A stretch of 64,000 nucleotides of DNA from JACTOJ01 sp032335695 (GTDB lineage: Bacteria; Bacillota; Clostridia; Clostridiales; Clostridiaceae): assembly GCF_032335695.1 (NCBI RefSeq), contig NZ_JACTOJ010000012.1, forward strand, positions 62,001-126,000, in the 5' to 3' direction. A program made the translations under genes and the position numbers. Numbering within the stretch: position 1 is the stretch's first letter; each line of letters starts with the position of its first letter. Shown here piece by piece: positions 7,776 to 16,985 of this stretch. Below the pieces are notes generated by a model that was not told where the DNA came from, did no database searches, and saw only the letters and a program-made list of their open reading frames with translations.

Positions 7776-8723
7776 TTAGGTAAGCCTTCCGAAATTCCTT
7801 AGGAAGGTCATTTTTTCAATAGCCTTAAATCCTTTCCACCAATTCTCGCTTATTGCAAATTCTTTTGCATACTTTTCGTTATTTTCAAACCAGCTCCAGG
7901 TTATACCCCAAACATCATTTTTAGCTCTTGTTTCAATAAGGTAATCAAGTTCCTTTTGTACAATATCCTTATTGTCCTTATAAAATATATTGTCAGGAGA
8001 AGTTATATAGTTAGAAGGTCTAACCCCATAAAAAGACCATTTTGAAGTATCTCTTTCAATAGAAGTAAACACAAGATTTTTTACAAACTCTAGCAGGAAC
8101 TCATAATCCAGCTTATTCTCTAAATTAATCTGCTTTATCGTATCCAGAAGTACGCAGTATCCCTCTATGCCCATATCTCCATGGTTGGTACTTGTTTTTA
8201 GGTTTTCAATAATACGCTGTGAAACTGCTAGAGCTCTTTTATATAATTCCGTATTTTTATCAAAGAATTTCATTATAAAACTAGCTAACTCCGCCGTAAC
8301 TCCTATACTTTCGGTTTCGTTTGCCTTCCCATCGTATGTCCGCCAAGGAGCATGGGGATATTCATTATTTGAGGGTATGCTAAAGAACCATCCGCACTCT
8401 CCAAAATACTTACCGCTTTCTAAAAATTTAAATATTCCTTGAATTATTGGATGCTTAATATCCATAAAATTAATTAGTTTTAATATATTAATAGCAAATA
8501 AGGTCGTATAGGGAGAAGATTCTGAATTCCAATTGTCCGCTTCCAGAGCATTCCCAAAGCCTCCGTCTGAGTTTTGGTAAAAGGCTAATTCCGAAAGCAC
8601 CTCTTCCTTACTGCCTTTTTCAAAAGTATATTTCCATATAGCTAGCTCCAATGGTCTGGCATTTCTATGCATCCACACTCTTACCTCTTCATATGACTTA
8701 GAATTTAATAGCTTCACTGGCAT
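7776..8723 (-). CDS. Prenyltransferase/squalene-cyclase-like alpha-toroid protein
   Basis: A protein of about 315 residues with the alpha/alpha-toroid pattern of terpenoid cyclase-like proteins. The key segment is QNSDGGFGNALEADNW (residues about 49-64), a QW-type repeat, with additional W-rich repeats near the C-terminus (WGITWSW). True cyclase DxDD motifs are not seen, so catalytic activity is uncertain. Start choice is unclear: TTG 8732, ATG 8723 and GTG 8717 are in frame, and the GGGGG box is best spaced for GTG 8717. It lies 20 nt upstream of the mtnN frame in the same orientation. Confidence 0.6.
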   Translation of the reverse strand: MPVKLLNSKSYEEVRVWMHRNARPLELAIWKYTFEKGSKEEVLSELAFYQNSDGGFGNALEADNWNSESSPYTTLFAINILKLINFMDIKHPIIQGIFKFLESGKYFGECGWFFSIPSNNEYPHAPWRTYDGKANETESIGVTAELASFIMKFFDKNTELYKRALAVSQRIIENLKTSTNHGDMGIEGYCVLLDTIKQINLENKLDYEFLLEFVKNLVFTSIERDTSKWSFYGVRPSNYITSPDNIFYKDNKDIVQKELDYLIETRAKNDVWGITWSWFENNEKYAKEFAISENWWKGFKAIEKMTFLRNFGRLT

Positions 8724-8805
8724 AACCCCCAAATATATTTTTTAAGGCATTTATTATTTTACTTATTATCTTGCTGAAGAATATAAGATATCACTTCATA
8801 AGAAA

Positions 8806-9319
8806 TTAATGCTCTGTTATTTTATATAATTCTCTGCTATCCTTTATCACCAAAAGCTTTTCACTGTATGCCTCTAGCAGCTTATAAATTTCACTTCTTG
8901 ATTCTTGAAAGCTTCTGCTCCATTTATACATCATAAATAGCATTTTTATGGTAGGTTTGTAGCTGCATTTCTCTAGCTTTAAATTTTGGAAAATCCAACG
9001 TTTCATAATCCTGTACTTTCTTTTTAAGGGTGGAGTATCTAATAATATAATAGTATCGGCTTTGTCCAATCCATCATTGAAACATTCCCTTAAAACTCCT
9101 TCTATTATCCAATTATCAGAGTTAATTATTTTACTAAACATTAAATTTCTTTCTTCTTCGGGTCTTCTTCTGTCCCCGCCCGGCAGCCTTTTATGAAAAA
9201 CATTGTCCAATTCGTACCAAGGATACTTTAATTCCTTTGAAACCCTCTTTGCCAGCGTGGTTTTTCCGCTAGCTACTGAACCAAGTATGTATATCTTATT
9301 TTTTTATTTCTTTCTCCAT
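8806..9319 (-). pseudogene. P-loop adenylate-kinase-like protein (FlaR-like), frameshifted in an A7 tract
   Basis: Read from ATG 9319 the gene gives MEKEIKK and then stops. Removing one base from the seven-A run (9299-9305, T on the plus strand) restores a continuous frame: a Walker A box GSVASGKTT, then YPWYELDNVFHKR, and an intact 134-residue remainder to 8806. The restored product of about 170 residues matches topology-modulation/FlaR-like nucleotide kinases in length and layout. Without the shift, the open part from TTG 9210 lacks the P-loop. This may be true decay, a phase-variable tract or a homopolymer base-call error. Confidence 0.72.
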
Positions 9320-9436
9320 CCTATTTCTCTCTATCCAAAGCTATATGAAAGACTTCATATTTAAATCACTCCCAATATAGCTTGTTTTTACTAACTATAT
9401 ATCTATATTTCTAGGTATATAGTTGTTTATAAATCC

Positions 9437-10159
9437 CTATTCTAAACAATTTTTAATTATTTTCTTTGCTTTAATAATATCCTTGTCCTCCAATAGCTCA
9501 ATGATAATATCTCCATCAAAGTCAGGTAGTATTTCTTTAAAAATATATTGAAAATCAATATCTCCCTCACCTAAAGGAATATGCTCATGAATTACATCGA
9601 AATGAGAATCAGTTACATGTAATTTTTTAGGCATTCTTATAGAAACCATGTCTTTTAAATGCTTATAGTCATCTACGTGAGCTATATCCAGCAAAAATTC
9701 CAGCTCTGGATTTTGGGAAAACATTAAAGCGATTTCTTTTGAAGATGAAAATATAGGATCTAATTTGCTGTTATTTTCAAGGAAAAGTGTTATATCATAC
9801 TCCTTTAAAGTTATCAAAGCGCCGTGAATTATAGTTGAAAGCTTTTGAATTGTATTTTCATTAATTTTCTCACTATGGCAGATTGGGTGAATTATTAATT
9901 CTTTTTGCTGTAAGGCAGTTAATATTTTTATTAATTTAGGTATGTGCTCCTCAACTTCATTTATATCCAGCACCGCATGAATTATAGTTGGAAATTTAAA
10001 CTTTGCTATCTTATCAATTCTGTTTTCTTGGATTTCCTGGTTTCTAATTCCATTTCTATCATACCAAACCTGCATTAACTCGAATCGATTTTCTCTTGCA
10101 AACTCAACTTCGTTTTCATAAAGATTATTAAACCTAGCCAGGCATCCTATCTTAATCAT
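9437..10159 (-). CDS. Sugar phosphate isomerase/epimerase family TIM-barrel protein
   Basis: A 240-residue xylose-isomerase-like TIM barrel. Successive strands carry candidate metal ligands: IHAVLD, IIHPICH, LENNS, LLDIAHVDD, LHVTDSHFD and IIELLEDKD. This is the usual His/Glu/Asp series of the family, which includes sugar epimerases and AP-endonuclease-2-like enzymes. GGAGAGG lies just upstream of the ATG. The substrate cannot be deduced, and neighbours do not form a sugar pathway. A second, unrelated member lies at 20273. Confidence 0.75.
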   Translation of the reverse strand: MIKIGCLARFNNLYENEVEFARENRFELMQVWYDRNGIRNQEIQENRIDKIAKFKFPTIIHAVLDINEVEEHIPKLIKILTALQQKELIIHPICHSEKINENTIQKLSTIIHGALITLKEYDITLFLENNSKLDPIFSSSKEIALMFSQNPELEFLLDIAHVDDYKHLKDMVSIRMPKKLHVTDSHFDVIHEHIPLGEGDIDFQYIFKEILPDFDGDIIIELLEDKDIIKAKKIIKNCLE

Positions 10160-10206
10160 ACTTACCTCTCCATATGTTTTAACTTATTTAAAATACTAAT
10201 TGCTTC

Positions 10207-10962
10207 TTATTTACAAAAAGTATTAAAATCTTTTTGGTTCATATTTCTACCAAGAACTTTCCATAACTCCTCCTTTGGATTTCCATTGAAGTGCAATGCC
10301 GATATTTCCTTCTTCCATCTATCATTAGTACAGTATAAATAGGAATACCAGCTTGAATTGATTCTTTTCCCAGAATAAGCTGTAATATATAAATTTTCTA
10401 ATAAAAAATCAAAGGCTTTATCAAAGGTCTTCTTTTCAATGTTAAGTTCATTTTTTAAAGCATCTTTATCTACAAAATCATATTTTTTAATTTCATTATA
10501 AATAGTCTGTGATTCTGAGGTTAAAGGTTTTATTGGTTTAATTCCGCTTAATAACTGGTATGCCTTTATTGATAGATATGTAGATCTCTTTTTATATGCT
10601 TTACAGTAAAATACTTGATGTGCTTCAATAAGTGAAATAATGTTCTCCATACTATATCCAAGACCGCACAAAGATGGCAATTCCTTATTGTCATTGCATA
10701 ACAATATTCCATTCATATCAATATAATCTGCTAATTCATTTTGCCTTGCAAAGCCATACTGATGAAAAATTTCTGTTTTCGTTACTCTAGAATGAATAAT
10801 ACTTCCGCAATCCTTACAAATTAAATGTTCAATATTAGCGCAATCTTTTGTGGAATGATAAGCATAAACATCTGCAAAAATCCGACCCTCGCCTAACTGA
10901 TATCCAATTGCTATATTGTTACTCTTGCAAAATGGACAGACATCTATTTGAATTTTATTCAT
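10207..10962 (-). CDS. Zinc-ribbon protein with AlkZ-like winged-helix C-terminus
   Basis: A 251-residue protein. The N-terminal 60 residues hold two CxxC knuckles (CPFC near residue 9, CKDC near 49), a probable zinc ribbon. The C-terminal half has the pattern IYNEIKKYDFVDKDALKNEL...FDFLLENLYITAYSG followed by aromatic residues, similar to the winged-helix part of AlkZ-related proteins such as the one at 3513. A nucleic-acid-binding role is plausible but not shown. GAGAGAAGG precedes the ATG. It is 48 bp upstream of the TIM-barrel gene in the same orientation. Confidence 0.6.
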   Translation of the reverse strand: MNKIQIDVCPFCKSNNIAIGYQLGEGRIFADVYAYHSTKDCANIEHLICKDCGSIIHSRVTKTEIFHQYGFARQNELADYIDMNGILLCNDNKELPSLCGLGYSMENIISLIEAHQVFYCKAYKKRSTYLSIKAYQLLSGIKPIKPLTSESQTIYNEIKKYDFVDKDALKNELNIEKKTFDKAFDFLLENLYITAYSGKRINSSWYSYLYCTNDRWKKEISALHFNGNPKEELWKVLGRNMNQKDFNTFCK

Positions 10963-11097
10963 TGTTAACCTTCTCTCTTAAAACAACTTACATTCTTATC
11001 TTTTATCAAAGCTCTCGCAAGTGTTATGAAATATTATATCAAAATTATACCATAATTTGTACAATTTTCACTCAATCTCTATTCCTGTTTATAAACT

Positions 11098-11238
11098 TTA
11101 TTTTTTCTTTCCAAATAATATGTTATATAAAAGCATAATAATTAAAATAAAAGAGCAGCCCCATCCCCCAATTACCAAAATAGCAGGAATTAACCCTGCT
11201 CTATTTAATAAATTAATAATTTCTTTCATGTTGATCAT
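11098..11238 (-). CDS. 46-residue single-span membrane peptide downstream of the germinant receptor operon
   Basis: An ORF too short for most gene callers, beginning 20 bp after the gerAB stop. GGTGG lies 7 nt before ATG 11238; alternative ATGs are at 11244 and 11229. The product has a short amphipathic N-terminus, one hydrophobic segment (about residues 16-42) and a KKK C-terminus, so it is probably a membrane peptide. Its position as the last cistron of the ger operon suggests an accessory role in the germinant receptor, comparable to the small D-type subunits known in Bacillus receptors. That role is inference, since no sequence family was recognised. Confidence 0.65.
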   Translation of the reverse strand: MINMKEIINLLNRAGLIPAILVIGGWGCSFILIIMLLYNILFGKKK

Positions 11239-11258
11239 ACACATTCCACCCTAAATTG

Positions 11259-12359
11259 CTATGCTTTCTTTACAGCATTATTTCTGTTTTTGATGTAAGC
11301 TATTGCTAATAATAAAATAGGATTGAAAACCAGCATTGGAGTATTCATTAGAAATGGATGAATTTTTTTCCCAAGCCAAAGACTAAATTCATAGCTAGGT
11401 ATAAAATAATAAGAAAATCCTACTGCAACAGCTCCCATAATAGCTATTAATAATTTACTGCTGTTTACTTCAAATACTGTATTAATAACCTGAATGGTTC
11501 CATAAAAGAACATGATTATTTTATAAAATCCCCCTATAAATATTATGGTTACTCCTATAGCATCTAAATTAGTTAAAATATCACCTATATTTATAAGTTT
11601 AATAATTTGAAGCAGCGGTATAGTTGAATTCGAAGCAAATTCTACGCTCAATACAGAGATAATAATAACTGCTGAAGCAGTTATTATTAATCCTGCTACA
11701 GCTACTGCTATCAAGGATGTTTTACAGATGCTCTCCTTAGGTTCAACATGACGCCAAAACATGAAAAAAATAAAGGCTTCCCCGTAAGGGAAACTTAGTA
11801 TTCTTGGATATGCTGCGTAGACAACAGGCATTACTCCCTTTGATAAAATCGGTGTTAATTCGCTTAAGTGCATTTCATTACTGCATATAGTAAGTATGTA
11901 AGTTATAAGCATAAAAATTAAGACTATGGGACAGCACACTTCGCTTGTTCTCGCTAACACTTCTAACCCCGACCAGCATCCAAAAACTATAATAATAATC
12001 AAGGATATCATCACATATATTAAAGGAGTTCTTGGAAGATAGGACATTAAAATAAGCTCGCTAAACTCTCTTAGGATTATACTGCTTTTATAAAAAAAGT
12101 ATAAACCGTAAAGAACGCTTACAGCTATTCCCCAAAACCTGCCCAGCAGCATTATGATTATTTCGACTATATTTTTATTTTGAAACATGCTTTGAAGCTT
12201 AACATAAGTCCATAAAAGAGCTGCTCCTCCAATAGTTCCCGCTATAACAGCAATCCAAGCATCTTGTTCTGCTTCTACTCCAAGAAGAAACAAGGAGGTA
12301 CTTCCAAGCTCAAATAAGACTAGCAAGCAGAATAATTGATATTTACTAATGTGTACCAT
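11259..12359 (-). CDS. gerAB: Spore germination protein, GerAB/GerB permease-type subunit
   Basis: A membrane protein of about 366 residues with ten predicted spans, of the endospore germination permease family (amino acid/polyamine permease superfamily). It forms the integral B subunit of a GerA-type germinant receptor in the spore inner membrane, the subunit linked to ligand specificity. The N-terminus ISKYQLF...LFELGSTS is characteristic. The open frame reaches 12410 and overlaps gerAC, but the family N-terminus aligns with ATG 12359. An AAAGGA box farther upstream could also support TTG 12371. The gene order A-C-B is common in Clostridium. Confidence 0.92.
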   Translation of the reverse strand: MVHISKYQLFCLLVLFELGSTSLFLLGVEAEQDAWIAVIAGTIGGAALLWTYVKLQSMFQNKNIVEIIIMLLGRFWGIAVSVLYGLYFFYKSSIILREFSELILMSYLPRTPLIYVMISLIIIIVFGCWSGLEVLARTSEVCCPIVLIFMLITYILTICSNEMHLSELTPILSKGVMPVVYAAYPRILSFPYGEAFIFFMFWRHVEPKESICKTSLIAVAVAGLIITASAVIIISVLSVEFASNSTIPLLQIIKLINIGDILTNLDAIGVTIIFIGGFYKIIMFFYGTIQVINTVFEVNSSKLLIAIMGAVAVGFSYYFIPSYEFSLWLGKKIHPFLMNTPMLVFNPILLLAIAYIKNRNNAVKKA

Positions 12360-12393
12360 AATACGAATCAAAATCCTTTCAGGTAAAATATAA

Positions 12394-13542
12394 TTATTTC
12401 TCAGGAGCAAAAGGTTTCTGCAGCTGACCAGATCTTTTAATTTTCACATTTATGTCTGTCTTATAATTGATGTTAAAAAATAATTTATCCCACTGGTCTT
12501 TAATTTTATCCCACTCTTTTGGATAATATCTGCTTAACGCGTAGCCAAAGCCAAATATATCAGAATGAAACTGGTTTTTTGCTTTATTTACAGCCTCTTT
12601 AATTTCATTATCAATTACTTTTTTAGTTTCACTCTCAAGTTTCTCAATAGTTTTTATTTCTGAAATATCAGATGTATCTCTAATTTCAGATATATTTCCA
12701 ATTACATTTACTTTTATAAGAAATGTAATTTTACCATTTTGCAATTTAGGTAATATTTTTCCCCTGGCTCTTTTTATTTCTATTGCAATATCTTTATCCT
12801 TTGATTTCATTCCTGGAATATTTATGATTCCGCCTTTCACAGAATTAGTAATCCAATTTAAACCTCTTGATTCTTTATAGTCTAAATAGCCTGCTAATTT
12901 ATCCTTTCTAAAAGCTGCAGTGCCTGCCATTAAAAGCTCTGGAGTACCAAATTCATTTATAACAGTTATTGCCCCTGTGGTAGGGTTATTGCCTTTTTTT
13001 AATAACTTTTTATAAAAATCCAATAAGTTATATACTTGCATTTGAGATGTAGCCCATTTCGTTTTTATCATTTCATTGATATAAAAAGCTTGAATTTGAT
13101 TTACTCCGTGGTTTATGTTAAGAAGTGTTCTCGCTTCTGTGTCCTTTGCTATTACAAGCCACACTGAAAGTCTAATTTCAGGGTCTCTTATGAAAACATC
13201 TAATATTGAGGTTATACTTTCTTTTGCTAATTTTTCGCTGATAATAATTAATTTATTATGTGCAAAATAGCTTTTTCTATCTAGTTTTTTAGAAATATTT
13301 CTTACTGCCTCATATACTGTGAATCCTTTGGCGCTAACTACTTCCACCGATTCTTCAGGATTGCTTTGACTTTTTAATGCAGTAGGCTTTAGCACTTCAC
13401 AAGATATTATGATTTCATTAGTAAGCAGGTCCTTATCCATTGCTACCGCCAGCACTATTCCAATTTTATTCAATTCTTTCCTATCAAAGCATCCTGTTAA
13501 AATAAATCCACATAAAATCAAAGCTATGAACTTTTTTATCAC
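12394..13542 (-). CDS. gerAC: Spore germination lipoprotein, GerAC family
   Basis: A 382-residue Ger(x)C family lipoprotein, the C subunit of the germinant receptor, anchored to the outer face of the spore inner membrane. The frame is open to ATG 13593 with no ribosome binding site. GGGGTGG lies 6 nt before GTG 13542, and that start yields a textbook lipoprotein signal: MIKK, a hydrophobic stretch and the lipobox ILTGC with Cys 18. The body contains the family segments FDRKELN and NPTTGAI. The gene follows gerAA by 53 bp. Confidence 0.93.
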   Translation of the reverse strand: MIKKFIALILCGFILTGCFDRKELNKIGIVLAVAMDKDLLTNEIIISCEVLKPTALKSQSNPEESVEVVSAKGFTVYEAVRNISKKLDRKSYFAHNKLIIISEKLAKESITSILDVFIRDPEIRLSVWLVIAKDTEARTLLNINHGVNQIQAFYINEMIKTKWATSQMQVYNLLDFYKKLLKKGNNPTTGAITVINEFGTPELLMAGTAAFRKDKLAGYLDYKESRGLNWITNSVKGGIINIPGMKSKDKDIAIEIKRARGKILPKLQNGKITFLIKVNVIGNISEIRDTSDISEIKTIEKLESETKKVIDNEIKEAVNKAKNQFHSDIFGFGYALSRYYPKEWDKIKDQWDKLFFNINYKTDINVKIKRSGQLQKPFAPEK

Positions 13543-13595
13543 TGGTTTCCACCCCTGCTGTACCTTTCTAAAGTTCTTGATTTCATATTTCAAAG

Positions 13596-15143
13596 TTATT
13601 TTTTATTGTCTTTCCTGTTTCTTCTTATATTCCATAATGGAAATCTTATAAAACTGTCTTTTAAGCCTTGGCTTACAGTTGGAGCAATAGGCTCTAAAAA
13701 AGGAGTTCCAAAGGATCTTAAAGAACACATATGTATAAGCATGAAAAGTAAACCTAAAACAATACCATGAAATCCAAACATTGCACTTAAGATAATAAGC
13801 AAATATCTAAAAAAAAGTATAGAATCGTATAATGAAGGAATGATAAAGCTTCCTATAGCAGTTAGTGCTCCTATAATAACCATAGGTGCACTAAGTATAC
13901 CTGCCTGCACTGCGGATTCTCCTATAATTAAAGCTCCTATAAAACTAACAGTCTGACCTATAGGTCTTGGCATTCTAATCCCTGATTCTCTAAGAAGCAA
14001 GAACAATATTTCGGTAATAGTCACCTCTACAAAGGTTGGAAAGGGGGTTCCCTCTCTAGCAGCAGCTGCAGTTAAAATAAGTACAGTAGGTATCATTTCC
14101 TGGTGAAATGTTTCTAATGATATATAGATAGCCGGAAGCATCAAGGTTATGATAAAGGCTAAAGCCCTAGCCACTCTTATAAGAGTAACTAAATAAGGCC
14201 TTGAATAATAATCCTCATTCACTTGAAAACTCTCTATAAATAGGTATGGCACAGAAAGCACAAAGGGTGTACCATCACAAATTATAGCAGCTCTCCCTTC
14301 CAACAGTTTAGCCGCTATTTTATCCGGTCTTTCACTATTTCCTATTGTTGAAAAAACTGAAAATGGGTTATTATCAATAAACTGCTCTATATATCCAGAT
14401 TCTAAAATTGAATCCGTATTTATTTTATTTAATCTCCTTTTTACTTCATCTACAAGCTTCATATCAGCAATTCCTTGTATATATGCTATACAGATTTTGG
14501 TGTTAGTCTCGCTGCCTAAATTCAATGTTTCAAAGATCAGATTTGGACTTTTTATTATTCTTCTTATTAAAGCTGTGTTCACTCTTAAGGTTTCTGTGAA
14601 CCCTTCTCTTGAGCCTCTAACAGTAACTTCTGTATCTGGTTTTTCAACAGCTCTTGCAATATTTTCTCTGGAATCTATCAAAATCCCTTTTGAGCAGCCA
14701 TCTACCAGTAAACAAACTTCCCCAGACAAAATTCCCCCAATAATTTCACTAAAGGAATTAGCTTCTCTGCATTCTATTACGCTTAATATATCTTTTTCCA
14801 ATATATTGAGTATTTCTTCCGATCCTTCAGGGATATTTATGTTTAATAAATTAATATCCACCATGAGCGCTTTTACAACATTATCTGCAGATACTTTTTT
14901 ATCCGTCAGCCCTTCAATGAAGCAAATAAAAGCCTTTATGGGTATACCTGCATTTATATTGAAATCCCTGAATATGACATCATAGCTTTTCCCAAGCATA
15001 TCTTTTAAAAACTTTATGTTATTTTCTATATTTTTATCAATTTGCTGAGCAATGCTGTTGTTTTCTTTTGGTAAATTGAAAGCTTCAGTATTTTCATTAA
15101 CATTATCCTGCTTCACTAGATAGCTAAAAAAATTCTTTTTCAT
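13596..15143 (-). CDS. gerAA: Spore germination protein, GerAA family
   Basis: A 515-residue A subunit of a GerA-type germinant receptor. It has a soluble N-terminal domain of about 270 residues, then several membrane segments with the family motifs PYLVTLIR, GTPFPTFVEV and PRPIGQTVSFIGALIIGESAV. It ends with a short basic tail. AAGGGATGA precedes the ATG. It is the first gene of the operon gerAA-gerAC-gerAB plus a small membrane peptide. Expression of such operons in forespores normally uses sigma-G; I saw no convincing sigma-G promoter in the 130 bp upstream. Confidence 0.95.
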   Translation of the reverse strand: MKKNFFSYLVKQDNVNENTEAFNLPKENNSIAQQIDKNIENNIKFLKDMLGKSYDVIFRDFNINAGIPIKAFICFIEGLTDKKVSADNVVKALMVDINLLNINIPEGSEEILNILEKDILSVIECREANSFSEIIGGILSGEVCLLVDGCSKGILIDSRENIARAVEKPDTEVTVRGSREGFTETLRVNTALIRRIIKSPNLIFETLNLGSETNTKICIAYIQGIADMKLVDEVKRRLNKINTDSILESGYIEQFIDNNPFSVFSTIGNSERPDKIAAKLLEGRAAIICDGTPFVLSVPYLFIESFQVNEDYYSRPYLVTLIRVARALAFIITLMLPAIYISLETFHQEMIPTVLILTAAAAREGTPFPTFVEVTITEILFLLLRESGIRMPRPIGQTVSFIGALIIGESAVQAGILSAPMVIIGALTAIGSFIIPSLYDSILFFRYLLIILSAMFGFHGIVLGLLFMLIHMCSLRSFGTPFLEPIAPTVSQGLKDSFIRFPLWNIRRNRKDNKK

Positions 15144-15276
15144 TCTAAGTCATCCCTTAAGCTTTTGTATAAGCTTATTCTTTTCCAATTTGATATTCTT
15201 ATTCATATTGGTGAAAATAATGGAAAACAAAAACACCTAGAAGATCCCTCTCCTAAGTATTTTTATTAATTTGTAT

Positions 15277-15717
15277 TTATTTATCTCCAATTAATTTCTT
15301 GTAAGTATCCATGAGTTCAATAAATTTGCTGCTGTCACCGCCCATATCTGGATGATACTTCTTAGCCAGCTCCCTGAATCTATTTTTAATAGTTTCAATA
15401 GAGGAATCTAGAGGTAGCCCCAAAACAGATAGAAGCTTGCTGTCATACATGCCTTCAATGGTCATACCGTTTTCTTTGTAATACTGAAAATATACGCAGT
15501 AAAAAAACTCATTAAATATTTCCTTAAGCTGTTCATACTCCATACAAAGCAGAGTGATCATATCATACTTCACAGAAGTATCCTTTTCATTTCTAGTAGA
15601 AAAATACTGATCCCATATATAATTTTGATACTTTGCAGTTTGTATATTTTTAAATCTAACCTGAGCCTCAAACTTCTTTAGCTGCCTTAGTTTACGTTTT
15701 AATTCATCATAATCCAT
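15277..15717 (-). CDS. J-domain protein
   Basis: A 146-residue protein with a C-terminal J-domain carrying the invariant HPD (residues 122-124), preceded by FRELAKKY. It is expected to stimulate the ATPase of a DnaK/Hsp70 partner. It lacks the G/F-rich, zinc-finger and C-terminal domains of DnaJ, so it is a specialised type III J-protein. The N-terminal 90 residues are a charged, helical region with an aromatic-rich patch (FFYCVYFQYY). The start at 15717 is favoured by GGGTGA at 7 nt; the frame opens at 15738. Confidence 0.82.
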   Translation of the reverse strand: MDYDELKRKLRQLKKFEAQVRFKNIQTAKYQNYIWDQYFSTRNEKDTSVKYDMITLLCMEYEQLKEIFNEFFYCVYFQYYKENGMTIEGMYDSKLLSVLGLPLDSSIETIKNRFRELAKKYHPDMGGDSSKFIELMDTYKKLIGDK

Positions 15718-15765
15718 AAACTGATCACCCTTATTCAAATTTTATATAATTTTATGCACAAACTA

Positions 15766-16710
15766 TTAATTTAAGTTTTCCTTACCTTTTAAAATAATAT
15801 CAGCTAAAATATCCGCATTTTTATAATAGTAATCAAAGACTTCATCTCTTTCTTCAGTTTCATCCCTCAATTGTTCTTCTATAAATTCAATGCACTCATT
15901 TAAGCAGGAAAGTATTATATCCCATACAAACTGTTTATAGTCAGGCTTATATAGTAATTTATCATATACACCTCTTACGAAAATCTTTCTATATTCATCC
16001 GTCATATAGAACGGGAAAGGGAAAGATTTTTCTGAACCATGTGATATCAGTCGCGCAATATCTAAGGAATAAGGCATAATGCCGGCAAAAGCCCAATCTA
16101 TTAGGACAACTCCCTCTTTACCTTTTATTGCATTGTACTGGAGGAAATCTCCATTGCACAAAGTGCGTGGACATATCAGCTGTCTCTCTAAAAAAATATT
16201 ATAGGCAACAGCTAATTTTGATTCCTTTTTAAGGCATTCTGCTCTTTTATTTATTCTTGTCCAATATCTTTCAAATCGGTTATCCAACTTGTTTTTTTCA
16301 AAGTCATTTTCCTGCCAGTATATATTAAAAATTCTAGTTAAGCTGTCCGCGCATTCACCAGCTAAAGCTTTATTAAAAATCCTTAAATCTGCTCCAGGAA
16401 TATATTCGATTAATATCCACTTTGTGTCCTCAATGCAAGTCCAACTCATCATTTTAGGTACAGGTAAGGACTTATCTTTAAGAAATTTCTCATAGACTTC
16501 TATCTCATTATCCTCTGATTTTTTTAAAATGTATGAATCATTATCTTTTGTAATTTTATAAACATTATAAGCCCTGTCACAGCCGCCGCCATCTTCGTGA
16601 AAGCGTTCAATATATGTTGCCTCCTGTGCTGGTTTGAAAGCTTTAAGAATTATTTTTAACTCACTTATCTCCCTAATATCTTTAATTTTTTCTAAATATG
16701 AACCTTTCAT
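15766..16710 (-). CDS. APH-family phosphotransferase
   Basis: A 314-residue protein of the aminoglycoside phosphotransferase/choline-kinase-like fold. The catalytic loop reads CNGDFLQYN (D188 catalytic, N193 metal ligand) and the metal-binding segment reads LIDWAFAG (D205). The usual HGD is NGD here, with Asn replacing the His at 186. The kinase N-lobe has ILKK as the probable ATP lysine. The substrate is unknown; such orphan kinases are common in clostridia and need not give antibiotic resistance. AAAGGAG precedes the ATG. Confidence 0.75.
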   Translation of the reverse strand: MKGSYLEKIKDIREISELKIILKAFKPAQEATYIERFHEDGGGCDRAYNVYKITKDNDSYILKKSEDNEIEVYEKFLKDKSLPVPKMMSWTCIEDTKWILIEYIPGADLRIFNKALAGECADSLTRIFNIYWQENDFEKNKLDNRFERYWTRINKRAECLKKESKLAVAYNIFLERQLICPRTLCNGDFLQYNAIKGKEGVVLIDWAFAGIMPYSLDIARLISHGSEKSFPFPFYMTDEYRKIFVRGVYDKLLYKPDYKQFVWDIILSCLNECIEFIEEQLRDETEERDEVFDYYYKNADILADIILKGKENLN

Positions 16711-16729
16711 TTGTTAGCTCCTTTGTAAA

Positions 16730-16984
16730 TTAATCTTCCTGAATTACCTCTCCACGTATAACCACTCTGCCATTATCGGGACACTTAGCCTCAAACTTTC
16801 TTGCTTTCTCATCGCCATAGTCGAGAGTTCCTCCATTTAACAGCACATACACACTTGGATAAATGCTATTCCATAACTCATGACATATAGGAGGGCAAAC
16901 ATCTCCTACTATATAGGAATCATTTTTCTTGTGATAGCCTCCCCTGCAGCTGCTTTCCGCAATTGTTAGTTTTACTTTAGCCAT
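16730..16984 (-). CDS. TIGR04076-family protein
   Basis: An 84-residue protein of the small TIGR04076 type: MAKVKLTI at the N-terminus, a mid-region PPICHELWNSIYPSV and a C-terminal CPD motif. Four cysteines may bind metal. The open frame begins at 17008, but GGAG lies 7 nt before ATG 16984. That start leaves one base between it and the upstream GNAT stop, implying translational coupling. Function is not known. Confidence 0.72.
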   Translation of the reverse strand: MAKVKLTIAESSCRGGYHKKNDSYIVGDVCPPICHELWNSIYPSVYVLLNGGTLDYGDEKARKFEAKCPDNGRVVIRGEVIQED

Positions 16985-16985
16985 A

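Noticed and set aside
9378..9425. AACTATATA...TATATAGTT inverted repeat as a terminator
   Set aside because: Entirely AT pairs with no U-tract; likely chance in an AT-rich intergenic region.
14497..14985. 162-codon ORF on the plus strand
   Set aside because: Antisense shadow within gerAA, with no ribosome binding site or recognisable protein features.
15144..15276. Sigma-G promoter for the gerA operon
   Set aside because: GAATA-like and CTTATAC-like strings exist, but their spacing (20 or 26 nt) does not match the sigma-G consensus.
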